A stretch of 64,000 nucleotides of DNA, taken from assembly GCF_027580225.2 (NCBI RefSeq), contig NC_073356.2, positions 14,537,501 through 14,601,500 of the forward strand, read 5' to 3'. Both the position numbers and the translations under genes were made by a program. Positions 39,331 through 51,333 of the stretch are shown in pieces (the first letter of the stretch is position 1; each line of letters opens with the position of its first letter). The notes under the pieces are model-generated. The model was not told where the DNA came from. It was given only the letters and a program-made list of their open reading frames with translations, and ran no database searches. This stretch comes from Misgurnus anguillicaudatus (taxonomy: Eukaryota > Chordata > Actinopteri > Cypriniformes > Cobitidae).

Positions 39331-39480
39331 AGCCGAAAGTTTTACCTGTCATTCTGGCCGCCCTCAAATCCGTGGCGGAAGAAGTAGTTCTCAAACAAAG
39401 AGGCTTTTAAAATAACTCCGTTGTTGTTTTCTAGTTTTCATTTTTCAAACGTGTGCCGTCGAACTGTTGTATACAGTAAA

Positions 39481-39580
39481 AGCAATATCGCTCGAGTAGG
39501 AGTGTGATATAGCTCTATATCATCACGGCTGTGATTAGGCCAGAGGCACGAGGCCGTAGGCTACTCGAGCGATATTGCTT
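39481..39580. repeat. Short foldback repeat, 100 bp
   Basis: AGCAATATCGCTCGAGTAG at 39481-39499 is exactly inverted at 39562-39580; the centre reads gtgatatagctctatatcat. A 20-bp (AT)n run follows at 39583-39602. Confidence 0.8.
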
Positions 39581-40114
39581 AAATATATATATATATATAT
39601 ATTTATTTATGTTTTTTTTTAATGTTGAAGTGAAAATACTTTATGTGAAAATTTTAAGTTTAAAAACTTTGATCCAACTTTTCATTATTTACAGTTTATC
39701 TTCCATTCCCTTACCCCTTATAACAACCAGTTTATATTACATTTATGCTTTTGTTATCATTTTAATTATTATGTGTGTTCCTTTTAAGTCAAATCCATGA
39801 CCTTTGTACTGCTAACACAATGCTTTGTTGATGTACAGGAGCACCTAAATACATAATGTACATTATTTGACCAATACATGAGCCTTTATTACAAGTTTGA
39901 CTTGTTTTGCATTTTACATTATAACCAAAACTCCACAATCTCTCACACACATGAACACTCACTCATTGTTGTACTTTTAATTAAAATAAATGCTCACTCA
40001 ATACACAATATTCAATACTTTATTAAATAATTATAATTCAACTATAAAAAGAATTCCACCATCAGAAGTCACATTTTACGTATTTTCAAGTTTTCAACAC
40101 AACAGTTATGTCAC

Positions 40115-40277
40115 TTTGAGAGCTACAATATATGCCTACTGTTGATTTCCAAAGAAAAGGCTCTGGACCCTCCGGATGAGGGTCAGGAGCTCAACACGGC
40201 TCATGGTCACAGGAGGAGAGATTGGGATGTGTCTGACCACAGTCAAGAGAGGTGAGTTTCCGATGATCTGTTTTTAA
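40115..40277 (-). other. Possible terminal exon of an unrecognised gene
   Basis: On the - strand, after aaaaacag (40271-40278), 44 codons run open to a stop, beginning IIGNSPLLTVVRHIPISPP and ending RVELLTLIRRVQSLFFGNQQ. A good - strand donor (gtcaag|gtaaga) at about 40673 ends a short segment in matching phase reading KARRYAIVILSVVIMLVK, a hydrophobic helix. I recognise no family. The + strand of the same stretch also has an open frame ending at a good donor (caagagag|gtgagt). It may be chance. Confidence 0.2.
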
Positions 40278-40552
40278 AGCAACACTATGTAGTTTTCATA
40301 TAAAATGACTTACAGCTCCCCCATGTGGTTGAAAAGCGCAACAGTGCCTGGTATCAGACACTCTTCTGCAGGCAGGGGGAGGGGCGGGGCTGTGTTTCCT
40401 ACCCGCCACCTCCACTTTCAGAGTGTGCTTGTAGCAGCTAGGAGGCTGCTCAGGTTGCAGCAACAGTACAATTTGTCCAGTTAAAAGTTGTTCTATCACT
40501 GAAATAATTTTAGAGACATTATTTAAAAGTAAAAAAACTACATAGTGTTGCT
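40278..40552 (-). mobile_element. TTAA-flanked MITE, 275 bp, copy 3
   Basis: Same family and orientation as 28433; TTAA at 40274-40277 and 40553-40556. Confidence 0.85.
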
Positions 40553-41898
40553 TTAAGCTAGTGCCAAATAGGCCAAGTGTACAACCCCTGTTGTTTATGT
40601 ATTTGGTAACATTTTTAGTGTTTAAATCACACACAACACCTTTAAAGGTTAGCGAGTGTGTCTTACCTTGACTAGCATGATCACCACTGATAAAATGACA
40701 ATAGCATAACGTCTAGCCTTCCCCAACTCTCCTCACCCTGACCCCTAATATTTCTCCAGTTTACACTTTTTATGCCATCATGGTGTGAAGTCTTAACCCT
40801 ATCAAAACCTAATTTTTGATATTTCAGTATTCGAAGTGCACAAAGCAAGCTGTTACTGAAACAACCACAAAAATGCAAAGATGTCTGAAATGAACATTCT
40901 AATACTGTCATAAGATTCCCCAAATTTGTGCTGAGGATCTTTAACAAGTAAAAATAACAATAATAAAAAATAAAATTGACCTTAAACTTGAGAAAAAAAA
41001 CAATGAATCTCAGGTTGACGTGTACACCACCACAGCAGCGATTCATGTATGAGATATACATGCAGTTTTTCAGTCATTTCATACTGATACAAGCAAAACA
41101 TTTACACCAGACTGGTTACACTTCTGTCTCTGCGATAAGAGACTCTACATGGCGTTTTTTATTCTACGTACATTTAGCAGCATTGAAGACATTGATAAAT
41201 CTAGCAGCCATAACAAATAATGGCAAGTTGCAATGTACAATTTCCACATCCTGAGAGTCCAAAATAGTCATTTGTTGCAGTATCTCAATTCAGTAGAGTC
41301 TCAACATGAGAAATCTTTTGTCCCTTTTGCACACGTATCCACAAAATGTTCTTCATTGGGAAATCCATAGGACTTTGCATTTTTCTTCCATCACATTGAA
41401 AAATCTCCACGTACAGCGGTTGAATGGCTATATGAGGTTTAGTGAAGAATAATGTTGGTGAATGCATTCCAATTACAGATGTTTGCATGTACCACTTCAG
41501 TTTCATTTTAATGTGATTGACGGACAACAGAGAACAGATTTCTGTCAACAAGTCGCACATATTTAACAAACAGAAAATGGCTCATGAATTTTTAATCATT
41601 CATACTGCCTGAGTACATTTAACGGCTCTATAATCTTTCCTGAATCACAGCTTCTCTTGCGCCGCTATCTTGTGTTTGTTGTGTTTCACAGGAGGACTAT
41701 GGGTCACTAATGGGATTTGGTAAGTGGTTCCCAAGGTGATATTTATCTGTTTGAATGTTTTGAGAAAGTTTATAATCAAGGCACAAACATAATTTGAGTC
41801 ATTTATCACCATACTGTACATCGCAGTTCAAGCATCAAGCAAGCAATGAGACACCTAACTGAAAGCCATAAACATTACACAGAATTCTGCTGCCTTAA

Positions 41899-42247
41899 AG
41901 GTGCAATGTGGGACTTTTAGTGGCATCAAGGAGTGAGATGCAACCAACAGCTCAGTCCGAAACGCATACAGTAGGCACCACAGGACAAACACATCATCGT
42001 CTGAAACATTGTAGGGACAAAACGCGCTCTTTAAAACAGTTTGTCCGTTTAGGGCTACTGTAGTAACATAACGGCGACTTCCATGTAAGGAGACCCGCGG
42101 TGTATGAAGATAAAAACGTCTCATTCTAAGGTAATAAAAACAATACAGTTCATCATGTAAGGTCTTTATACACCACTGATAATATAGTTATGTATACAAT
42201 ATTGCATTTCTGTCAAGAGATCCTTCTAAAAGTTACACATTGCACCT
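41899..42247. mobile_element. TTAA-flanked MITE, 349 bp
   Basis: Ends TTAA|AGGTGCAATGTG.GACTTTTAG and CTAAAAGTTACACATTGCACCT|TTAA. A half copy is at 37392. Confidence 0.8.
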
Positions 42248-43868
42248 TTAATTCATTTATGGGGTAAATGCACAATAACATTGTATTTTGCAATGCTTGT
42301 GGTGTTTTTCGATAAAATAATGTAAAAGCCAGTTGGTTTAGATCATAATGTGTTGTATTTGCGAATATGCACTGTACAATTGACAGTATTTTGGTATGCA
42401 GTCTTGTCTTGCTTCACTGACTTATAGCTGCAAAACGGCAAAAAACTACAAAACCGAATCTCTGAACTACATTTCCCATCATCCTTTGCAGCACGGAAGC
42501 ATCAAATATAAAAATAACTGAAACACTCTTCAGCATTTGTTTTACTAGTACTAAAAGCTTCTCAGGTTGGACTTGAATGCAGCAATACTCCTGAGCTTCG
42601 GTACACACGAGAGAGAAACAATGGCCAACAGTTCCAGCAGAGAAGCATGGAGGCGAGCCAGACACGAGATTCTAAACACCAGTTGGAAACGCTGTGCATC
42701 TCTGCCCTGTCCCCAATCCGCTGAACACCATGCTACACAGAACAAGCCCACTGCTAAAGCTGTTCTCGCTAGCTATGCAACGACAAGGGCAAACACTTTA
42801 ACCAGGCCGTGGACAACAAGTGATGTGTTTGTGAAAAGAGAGAAGGATATTTGCACTTACAGTAATAATACATCACTCAAGTTAAAAATCTGTGTCAATG
42901 GCCACGTGTCTGTAAATAACATCATTTGCTGCGGATGACACAAGTGGCTGAAATAGATATAGAGATCTGTGGATTTGGGCTACAGCCTAAACTCATCAAC
43001 TTCAATGTGACCGTGCCTTTGCTGAACTCTTGCTTTTTAGCAGGGCTGCCGGGTAATAAATGTGACCATCTGCCTGCGGTGGAAGAAACCTTGAGGTCAA
43101 AAACTCTGCTACAAATGAAAGAAAACAACTCATGCTTAGATTGTACAAGGTCGTGATTCAACGTATTCATATATTCATCCTGGCCATGTGTGTAAAAACA
43201 CCAGCACAGCATAGTCGAAATGCACCAAGACACGTGTTATTTCGACTAGTTTCAGGAAGATTATCGAGAATAAAAATACTTTTCTGATCTAAATGGGATT
43301 TTGTTACTGTGGCCGACTGATAGATCAAGAGCGGATTATTGCTTTTTTTGTGAGGAACAATTGTGTGTGCACATGCACGTGCGTATTAGTAGGTTTGTGA
43401 TTACTGGATTGAAAATGTAAAAGCATGTACTTGGTTTAAGTACGCTCGTGTGCTCAAATAAAAGAGCGTGTGTGTGCTAAGGCATTTAAGGTCGGCTTCT
43501 GTGAGGAAGTCTGGGTTTGCCCTGCTTCAAAAACGGCACAATAAGATTAACAATCGTATGCCATGCCACATGCTGCTGCGCTCTGCTTTTCTGTCTGACC
43601 CAACTGAACAGTAACACTTTAACACCCATACATATATAAGAGGGAGTTTGTTGTGCCAGGATACGTTTTATATCTATTACAGTTATTGACACAACATGAA
43701 AAAATATATTTTTTTTAACTAATTTGATCTCCGTTTTTCTAAATTTGCTAAGCAGAAAACCAAAATGTTTAGTAAAAATTTAGTAAATTTTGTTATAAAA
43801 GTTTACAAACACAGTAAGCCGCCATTGTTATTTTGGTTATACTTGCGCATGCCTATAGACTGAATTAA
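42248..43868. other. Spacer with short open frames, nothing recognised
   Basis: Several open frames of 70-120 codons occur on both strands (for example 42567-42938), overlapping one another without splice support or recognisable motifs. Confidence 0.4.
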
Positions 43869-44674
43869 AGGGATAGTTCACCCAAAAATGAAAATAATGT
43901 CATTAATGACTCACCCTCATGTTGTTCCAAACCCGTAAGACCTCCGTTCATCTTCAGAACAAAATCCAAGATGCCTAATACCTAGTCCGAGAGCTCGTTG
44001 ACCCCCCATTGAAAATCCATGCACGGCACATTGTCCATGTCCAGAAAGGTAATAAAAACATCATCAAAGTAGTCCATGTGACATCAGTGGGTCAGTTAGA
44101 ATGTGTTGAAGCATCGAAAATACATTTTGGTCCAAAAATAACAAAAATTACGACTCTATTCAGCATTGTCCTCCCTCCCGCGTCTTCTGCGAATGCGCGT
44201 GCACAGTGATGCTGCTGACGTGTTATCCTCAGACATGTTTGAGAAGATTTTTTTTTTCAAACTTACAGCGTGCATCTCCCTCAGACTGTAAACTAAGCTC
44301 AAGTGCAAAAAAAGCTGGGGGGCACCAGATAACACGTCAGCAGTGTCACTGCAGTCTCATGCACACGGTTCACAACAAAGCCGGAAGAGAAGACAATGCT
44401 GAACAAAGTCGCACCTTTTTAACTTTGGACCAAAATGTCCTTTGGATGCCCCAACACATTCCAACTGACCCACCGATGGACTATTTTGATGAGGCTTTCT
44501 GGACATGGACAGTACACCGCACACAGAACTGCAACGAAGGGTCAGAAAGCTCCCAGACTAAATCTAAAACATCGTAAACTGTGCTCTGAAGATGAACGGA
44601 GGTCCCACGAGTTTGGAACGACATGAGGGCGAGTCATTAATGACATTATTTACATTTTTGAGTGAACTAACCCT
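43869..44674. mobile_element. TTAA-type MITE (AGGGATAGTTCACCC family), 806 bp
   Basis: Left end TTAA|AGGGATAGTTCACCCAAAA; right end gagtgaactaaccct|CTAA, with one target base changed. The arms are long inverted repeats sharing agacctccgttcatctt, ggaccaaaatg and acacgtcagcag. No transposase. A related short palindrome is at 48115-48365. Confidence 0.75.
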
Positions 44675-45039
44675 CTAACACGTCCATGACGTCACCATTA
44701 TCACAGATTCATGTTTACGTAGTTGTCACGGAGAGGACAAGGTGTCGTTATCAAGTATCACAAAATGCCATTGTAGTGTAAAGGCGGAACTATAGTACCT
44801 TTTTATGTGTACGTGAGGGTCTGGGTACATGACACAATTTTTGTCATCAGAAAAGTGCATGCGTGTTACATCTACAGGAGAATGTAATATGTAGCCCAGG
44901 AAATGCATTGCATTTTGTGGCAATGCTATCAAATGCGTCAAATGTCTGTGTACATGTACAATCAAATACGCTATACTTTGCAAGGCTGTGCGTTCGACTG
45001 TGTGTACGTCGAGTACACGTAAAAACAGACTATAGTCTG

Positions 45040-45155
45040 TAGAAACTAAGTTACTGGGTTGATCCTTTTCACATTTTCTAGGTTGATAAAAGCACTGGGG
45101 ACCCAATCATAGCACTTAAACATGGAAAAAGTCAGATTTTCATGCCATGGCCCCT
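45040..45155. mobile_element. Half of a TTAA-type MITE (60800 family)
   Basis: actaagttactgggttgatc through agcactggggacccaat to GGCCCCT|TTAA is nearly identical to 61121-61231. Confidence 0.7.
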
Positions 45156-46050
45156 TTAACATGAACCAGTGTAATTGTCCACGTTTGTGTTCAACAGGTT
45201 TCAGTTACACAAAATTAAGTATTATATTGCAAACAACAAAAAATGTGATGTCCACGTATCTTAGGAGATTAAACAAATTACATAAATCCACAATATGATG
45301 TATTTCCGAGTAAAACTCGATAAGGAAGTAAGGTAGGGTGGAGTCTGATTGGACCATGAATGTGTAGTTGAAAGAGGTGGAATGAATATTGGGTTGTTGG
45401 GTAAAGGATTACATAATAGACAAATGTGTTCAGTTCTTTAAAATAATTTGTACTAACAAATCCTGCAAGAATAAATTGGGAACATTTTTAAGAAAGAAGT
45501 AAACAGGGTCTATTTTGAAATCACGCAAAAACTGACCTCCAAAAAGGTTTCCTCCACAGCAAGATGATTTCAGGCCATTTCATTCCTTCTGTTACCAGAT
45601 GTAAATGAAAACCTGACACCCAGATTTTCATAGAAACTGAACTACATCGTAAATTACAAAACACCCGGGACAGAACGTAGGACTGACTGTGTATGTGTGT
45701 GACACTAATCTGTTAATCTTGTTAATGGCATTGCAGCTGGTGACCCAACGTCCAGCACATGAAATAAAGGAAGGCCAACTGAATAACCAACAGCTGTGAA
45801 TCCTCACAGTTTGCTGTCCATCACATACTCAAGCACAACCAACTCCCACTTGAATTGTTTTTTTTTAGGGCTCGAAATGGGAATACTTTGTGTCTATACT
45901 GCATGTATATAATGTAATATATATTGTGTGTGTATGTACGCACACCGTTTTAATGCTATTTTTCCTTAATTTAACAACTTCCATTTCAACTCACATTTTG
46001 ATTTCTCTTCAAATATTTCAGAATCCAGTAACTAGGATGTGATAAAACAT

Positions 46051-46066
46051 GATGATGATGATGATG
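46051..46066. repeat. Short (GAT)n run
   Basis: About five GAT units, 47 bp past the cdk5r1 stop on its 3' side. Confidence 0.8.
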
Positions 46067-46112
46067 GATATCACGTTATGTTAGCATCTAGACAATACGC
46101 CGTGTCCTCTTT

Positions 46113-47072
46113 TCACCGATCCAAAACTCGAGAGTAGTCCTGCAGTACGCAACCTCCCTCGCTCTTAAGATCAGCAAAGACCTGTGTGAAGAAATGCGGG
46201 TCTGCGTTGATGCGCAGCATCTTGGTGCTGGTGACGTCGATAATGGCCAGACAACGGTCCCAGAATGCCTCTTTAGCCGTCTCCACGAGAAAGGGCTTGA
46301 GGGGATACGAGATTTCGTTCCCCATGTAGGAGTAGGACAGGTAGAGGCAGGTGAGCAGGATTGCCTGGAGATCATGCTCTGAAGAGACCAGGTCACCGTC
46401 CACCACGTCACGGCACAGCATGTATACAAAAACCACGTTGGCTGGAGTGACGAAGGCCTGGTCCTGCCAGCCCTGCAGCAAGAGAGATCGGTCCACGGCC
46501 CGCAGCCACAAAACCGGATCAGCGGGGGAAAGGTGCTTGAGCCGATAGCAACGGCCGCAAAGAAACTCACCGAGGCAACGAAGCAGCTCGCTGGTCGACG
46601 CCTGGACGATCACGCGCTTGGGCGAAGATGTGCACAGGGGTGGAATCTTCTTTACCGATGAAATCTGCTGCGGTTTTCCGTAGCCAATCCCGAGTCCCAT
46701 GCCTAGGCCCAGACCTGCTGGACACTCATAGCTGGTGAGGTTGGCACAGGACAGGGACTTCTTCACATTCTCGTGGTTGAGGTGCAAGACCGGATCCCTC
46801 TGGTAGATGCTATTGTTGTTTAGAGGAGCCCTGACATGCCCCTGACCTCCAGGGTAGGTTTTTTTGGACTCACTCCGCTTCTTGGTGGAGGCCACCAGTC
46901 GCTTCCAAGTGAGAGCCGGGAGGAAGATGGAATGGCCGCGTTTGAGACCGCGATCTTTCTGAGTGTTCAGAGAGCGACTGCTCAAGCTCGGGTAATGGCT
47001 TAGGGAACCGGGACGATCATCGTAATAACCAGGTTTCCTGGGACCTGGGGAGAGGGACAGTACGGTACCCAT
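46113..47072 (-). CDS. cdk5r1: CDK5 regulatory subunit 1 (p35), single coding exon
   Basis: This 319-residue protein activates cyclin-dependent kinase 5 in neurons; human p35 has 307. The start at 47070-47072 gives MGTVLSLSP, identical to human p35 and p39, with Gly2 for N-myristoylation. A basic stretch follows (KR at 44-45, TWKRLV at 55-60, KKR at 64-66). The block [12 protein letters not shown] (101-112) is p35-specific and absent from p39 (CDK5R2). Residues 151-305 form the conserved CDK5-binding cyclin-like fold ([61 protein letters not shown]). A Gly-rich run at 120-132 and the C-terminal 15 residues differ from mammals. An in-frame ATG at 47142-47144 would add 24 residues, but it precedes the conserved myristoylation start and is treated as 5' UTR. 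Paralogue a or b cannot be decided. Confidence 0.96.
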   Translation of the reverse strand: MGTVLSLSPGPRKPGYYDDRPGSLSHYPSLSSRSLNTQKDRGLKRGHSIFLPALTWKRLVASTKKRSESKKTYPGGQGHVRAPLNNNSIYQRDPVLHLNHENVKKSLSCANLTSYECPAGLGLGMGLGIGYGKPQQISSVKKIPPLCTSSPKRVIVQASTSELLRCLGEFLCGRCYRLKHLSPADPVLWLRAVDRSLLLQGWQDQAFVTPANVVFVYMLCRDVVDGDLVSSEHDLQAILLTCLYLSYSYMGNEISYPLKPFLVETAKEAFWDRCLAIIDVTSTKMLRINADPHFFTQVFADLKSEGGCVLQDYSRVLDR

Positions 47073-47197
47073 GAGTCCACTTAGGTTCTCAAACGATGGG
47101 TCTATTGAACTCAAAAATAAAGTGCTGATTTGCTTGTGCGTCACTGCTCCAAATCTTAAAGGTTGAGACTGGCCTGGAGAGTGGCACAGATGAATTC
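47073..47197 (-). other. cdk5r1: cdk5r1 exon 2, 5' untranslated part
   Basis: On the - strand a good acceptor (atatttttcag) ends at 47198, and the sequence from 47197 to the start codon at 47072 has no further splice signal. This fits a two-exon gene with the whole coding region in exon 2. The short in-frame upstream ATG at 47142-47144 lies inside this leader. Inference from splice-site appearance only. Confidence 0.5.
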
Positions 47198-47526
47198 CTG
47201 AAAAATATTTGGATTGTTTAGATTAGCATTATAATGAATAAACGAAAGCTTTATAAAAACTAAATATTCTTAAATTATATTATGGTCTTGTTTCACAAAC
47301 AAGGCTTAGTTAAGCCTAAGTTTAATTAAGATATTTAAGCATTTTTTATGAAAATGCATTAGAGAAAGACGGTACTGGTGTGTATTATGAGACAAATCAA
47401 TGGCACGTTCATATTTTAAGCTGTCAGTGCAGGTTATTTTCAGCTGAGACAGCTCAAACATGTGTTTTAGTCTGGTTAGCCTTAAGCTTTGTCTGTGAAA
47501 CTGGGGGAATAAGTCTTAAATAGGGC

Positions 47527-48000
47527 TGGGTATCGATTCAGATGTTCCAGATCAATTCGATTCACAAGCTATCAGATTGATTTAATTTCTACAATCAATT
47601 TATACTTGATTATCGATTTAACTCAATGAATATAGATTTAATACAAATACTATATTTATAAAAAAAGAACAGTGAACATAAGTTTACAAGTGGATAATTA
47701 ATAAAAAGAAATTAATAGCCACAAACCTGAATATTTTTTAGGTACAATTTGGTACTTTAAATCAGAACCCATCTCTATTTTTCAAATGCATACAATTATG
47801 TTAAATACAATACAATTTCGATGCTAAATGAAAAATGTATAATGAAAAAGTCAGAACAGTCGCATTCCTTGATCAAACAGGATCAGGTTATAAAAAAAAT
47901 CGATTCATGGCCTTTGAGAATTGATTTTGAATCAACCACGTTAAAAAAAAAAAAAACGATTAAACGGAAAAAAAATTGCCCAGCCCTAGTCTTAAATGTG
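47527..48000. repeat. Degraded repeat with GCTGGGTATCGATT end
   Basis: tagggctgggtatcgattca at the left and attgcccagcccta at the right are imperfect inverted ends within the proposed cdk5r1 intron 1. Poly-A-rich runs lie between. Confidence 0.4.
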
Positions 48001-48114
48001 TTACTTTTATTTATTTGAAAAGTAAAATAACCATTTTTAATTACACAAATCTAGGTTGATTCTTTCATAATCATATTTTTTACTTAAATTGTGCTATATT
48101 GACCTAGATATAAG

Positions 48115-48365
48115 TTGCATAACCTGTATCAATTTCTTTGTTCTGCTGAACACAGATAAAGATATTTTGGAAAATTATAATAACCAAACAAATCTGGGGC
48201 ACCATTCACTTCCATAGTATTATTTTTCTTACTTTTTAAGTCAATGGTGCCCCAGATCTGCAAACATTCTTTAAAATATCTTTATTTTATATTCAGCAGA
48301 ACAAAGAAATATATACAGGTTTGAAACATGTAAATGGTGACAGAATTTTGCAGTGAACTATCCCT
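48115..48365. mobile_element. Palindromic MITE in cdk5r1 intron 1
   Basis: Inverted arms share aatttctttgttctgctgaa, agatattttggaaaat-type and ggggcaccattcactt-type sequence with their complements. The right end is tgaactatccct|TTAA; the left terminus is lost. Confidence 0.7.
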
Positions 48366-48861
48366 TTAACAATGACTTAAAAGTAATTTAAACCACAAAC
48401 ATTTATAACCTAAATCTTTACAAATGATTTTCTTTCTAACAGCACATTTAATTGGTAAATTGCTTTACACACCTGTAATCTGTGGTCAGTATTTATTTTG
48501 CAATACTACAATTGCTGTGTACTACTGAATATTTTATGTACGGACTGCATGTACTGTACATCTTGCAATTGTGATTATCTGTATTTTAATGTTATTGCAA
48601 TTGATTTTGCAACATGTGTGCTTGACATTAATTGTCATTACTACAATTATTGTTGCAATATATATGTTGCTATAATCATACATTATTCAATATATTATAT
48701 TATGATATAAATACTATTGTGGATTATCTGTGATATAAATACTATAAATACACTTTAAAAAATATTCGAATTTATGAGTTTTGCTTTGTGTTTATTTTGT
48801 AATGATTACCGTATTTTAGTTAACATGGTAAATAATTACAATTATGGTGTGTAATGTTTAC

Positions 48862-49228
48862 CTGTTCGTTGGACATCCGTAGACCACAGTTGTCCAACTC
48901 TACTGCGTCCTGTGCATCGTCTGCATGCGCCGAAACGCGCAACACGTTTATTGTGTTAATGTCCACATCAAAAATCCATCACTTCATGCCAGGCTCGTCC
49001 ATGAGAAGCTTGAGTTTATTAACAAGTCGTTCAGAGTCACTGATGCCGTTGCTTTTGAAACACGTCCACCATCCAGAAGCACAGGAGCTCGTGAGGGGTC
49101 CTCATCTGATCGCGCTTCAACTTAAAGAGGAGCACAGGAAAGTTTCAAGGTGATGCTGTCCGCTTTATCCTCGTTTAACAAGCAGTTTATAAAGTCTGTT
49201 TAGGCCAATTATGCAAAATCCTTTTAAG
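48862..49228 (-). promoter_or_regulatory. cdk5r1: Probable cdk5r1 non-coding first exon and promoter
   Basis: A strong - strand donor (aacag|gtaaac) lies at 48861-48862 and pairs with the acceptor at 47198, giving a 1.66-kb first intron. The 48880-49150 stretch is GC- and CpG-richer than its surroundings, as expected for a vertebrate first exon. On the - strand a TATA-like TTTATATAAA sits at 49251-49260, which would place transcription start about 30 bases further on, near 49228. The upper boundary is a guess. The short open frames in this block show no recognisable protein. Confidence 0.4.
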
Positions 49229-49399
49229 TGTGAATAAAGGTATTTCGTCATTTATATAAACGCCTCCAGCCCTGGTTCTGAGAGGAGGAGGAGTGCTGTG
49301 GTCCTTCAGTGCTCCGCTGTGAACGCAGACTGGAGATCAAACTGTGTTTGCGGAGACTCCTCCTTTCGCGCATGTCTCAAACCATCACTAATATCGCTA

Positions 49400-49530
49400 T
49401 GCGTGTGCGACTTCATGAGGCGCTGCGCAGATTGATCATCACAGTACCGCGAGAGCAAGCCGAAAGCTGTGCTGTTGAATCGCTCTCGCGGTACTTTGAT
49501 GTCATAGTTCGATTAGTTTGCGCAGGAATA
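49400..49530. repeat. Palindromic repeat copy upstream of cdk5r1
   Basis: Arms share the GCGCTGCGCAGATTGAT and AGTACCGCGAGAGC words of the 8417 family; the inverse is gctctcgcggtactttgatg. It lies just upstream of the probable promoter. Confidence 0.55.
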
Positions 49531-51094
49531 CAGTCACCAAGAGGCATATTACAGCTAATCGCTTTCTTGCTAACCATTTCGGACATTTATTTGTGCAATC
49601 ACTTTTAACAAGCTGATATATTTATATTAAGACGCTTTTATCTTTATTTTTAAGATTTTACCTTAACTTTTAATAGATTAGCCAGTTCTCCAGTTTAAAA
49701 ACATATATGTATAACTGTGTACAAAATCGTTTATTGATTATAGCTTATCTGCATGTAGAAATCTCCATATTTCTGGCACAACTTAAAAAAGTGGTTGCTA
49801 ATAACAGAAAAATAGAGGTGATAGTAACAAAAAATGTATAATATATATTAATTTAAAAATATCCCACATTATTATTTACAAAACTTATCAAACTCTTCAA
49901 GAGAATGGGGCACAAAGAGGAGCCTTAACTATATGACAGATGTCTCACAACTGGCAAACAGGTGTACCGAGTGTTGTCGTTTTTTTTTATTACACTGACA
50001 GACGGGGTCTAACACGGGCACGTGTATTTTTATTATTGTTTACAGACCTGCTGTCCTGACCTACAGTCCAATGAAATAAAGCAAATAAGAGCGTTAAAGT
50101 ATTCCCTGTATTGTTTTATTCTACACACTCAGTTATATGCTACCCTCTAGTGGACACAGTGGCGCAAAAAGTGTGTATGTGCTATATGCGGCGCATAGGG
50201 GCGCCAAAGCAATGGTATAAAAAGCGTTGTTTTTTTGTTGGTATTTTCTATATGTAGCTGCTGTTGTGCGTTTCTAAATCATTTCTGCATTTATTTAAAA
50301 AAGGGACAAATTGGAGTTACCTACTTCTCATAAGGGCCTTTTTATAAAGTTTAGGTTTTTCATTATATGCCACCTTAACCCATTAAGACTCTTAACCCTT
50401 TGAACCCTAATGCAAAAAATCTGTGGTATGCCCCAAACCTCAATATGCAATAAAACAGTGCATTCAGGTTATTTGCTGCTTATGCTGAGATTTATAAGTA
50501 TGCATATTTCTATCCCATGAGGCTGGGGAGCTGAGGAGCCACTAAATTCAAAAAGTTAATGGATTAAAAAAACAACTCCATATGTTGTGATAGGAAAGTG
50601 TAAAATTTACCAGAGATGTTTACATTCATTTGATAAAGAGTGATAAAAATGTAGCATAACTATATCAGCATTTATAACACAGTTTATCACTGTGAGCAAC
50701 ATATGTATCATATTTAATAAAAGATTAATATTAATTTATTTATATGTCCTTTAGGAAATACTTTTGTATTCGTTGCACTCCTTCAATAATCAGCACCAAT
50801 ATAAACAAACATCAACATATTAAAGCACATATGACCAACATCAAAACAATAATACTATAATATTAAAAAATAACAATAATACTTATAACGCTCCAGGTTC
50901 ACAGCTGCTGGGGCAGTTCGTAATAATGGTGGCAGTTCATATGCATCGTGGAGAGGATGTGAAACAAAAACTAATAAATACAGTATATAATTACTGTATT
51001 TGCATTTGGTTTATAATTGTTTTAAATGCTCAGGACCTGTTGGGTGTCAAGCATAAGTCATTTAAAGGAATTAATCAAGCAAATCATCAACATA
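49531..51094. other. Intergenic spacer between cdk5r1 and thbs3
   Basis: AT-rich. Short words such as ctaccctctagtggacacag suggest old repeats, but no boundary is visible and no gene is supported. Confidence 0.45.
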
Positions 51095-51105
51095 TTTATT
51101 TTATT
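51095..51105 (-). terminator. Candidate polyadenylation signals of thbs3
   Basis: Two overlapping AATAAA hexamers on the - strand (tttatt on + at 51095-51100 and 51100-51105) lie about 230 bases past the thbs3 stop. This is a plausible 3' end, but the surrounding sequence is AT-rich, so chance occurrence is likely enough to keep confidence low. Confidence 0.3.
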
Positions 51106-51333
51106 TTTGTTGTTGATTCTCACTCATATAGCAAAGTTTATGCCACATTGAAAAATTCATATTATAACACATTATTAATACACAATGCATACCTGGCCAG
51201 CATATTGTACATTTTTGTTTGTCGGCACTAAAATGTACTTTTAAATCGTTCACAGGATAAAAATCTTACTCCTCTCAACAATCACACACACACAAATATA
51301 CAAACACAAACTAAGAGGGATGGGGGGCCCAAC

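Noticed and set aside
41285..41569. A 94-codon frame on the - strand
   Set aside because: Its composition looks protein-like but it has no recognisable family, no splice support and no repeat elsewhere; left unannotated.
46088..46570. A 160-codon frame on the - strand inside cdk5r1
   Set aside because: It is an out-of-frame shadow of the p35 coding sequence.
47073..47144. Longer cdk5r1 start adding 24 residues
   Set aside because: The extension would destroy the N-terminal Gly2 myristoylation signal MGTVLSLSP that is identical in human p35 and p39.
49309..49608. A 99-codon frame upstream of cdk5r1
   Set aside because: Most of it crosses the palindromic repeat at 49400-49530 and encodes no recognisable motif.
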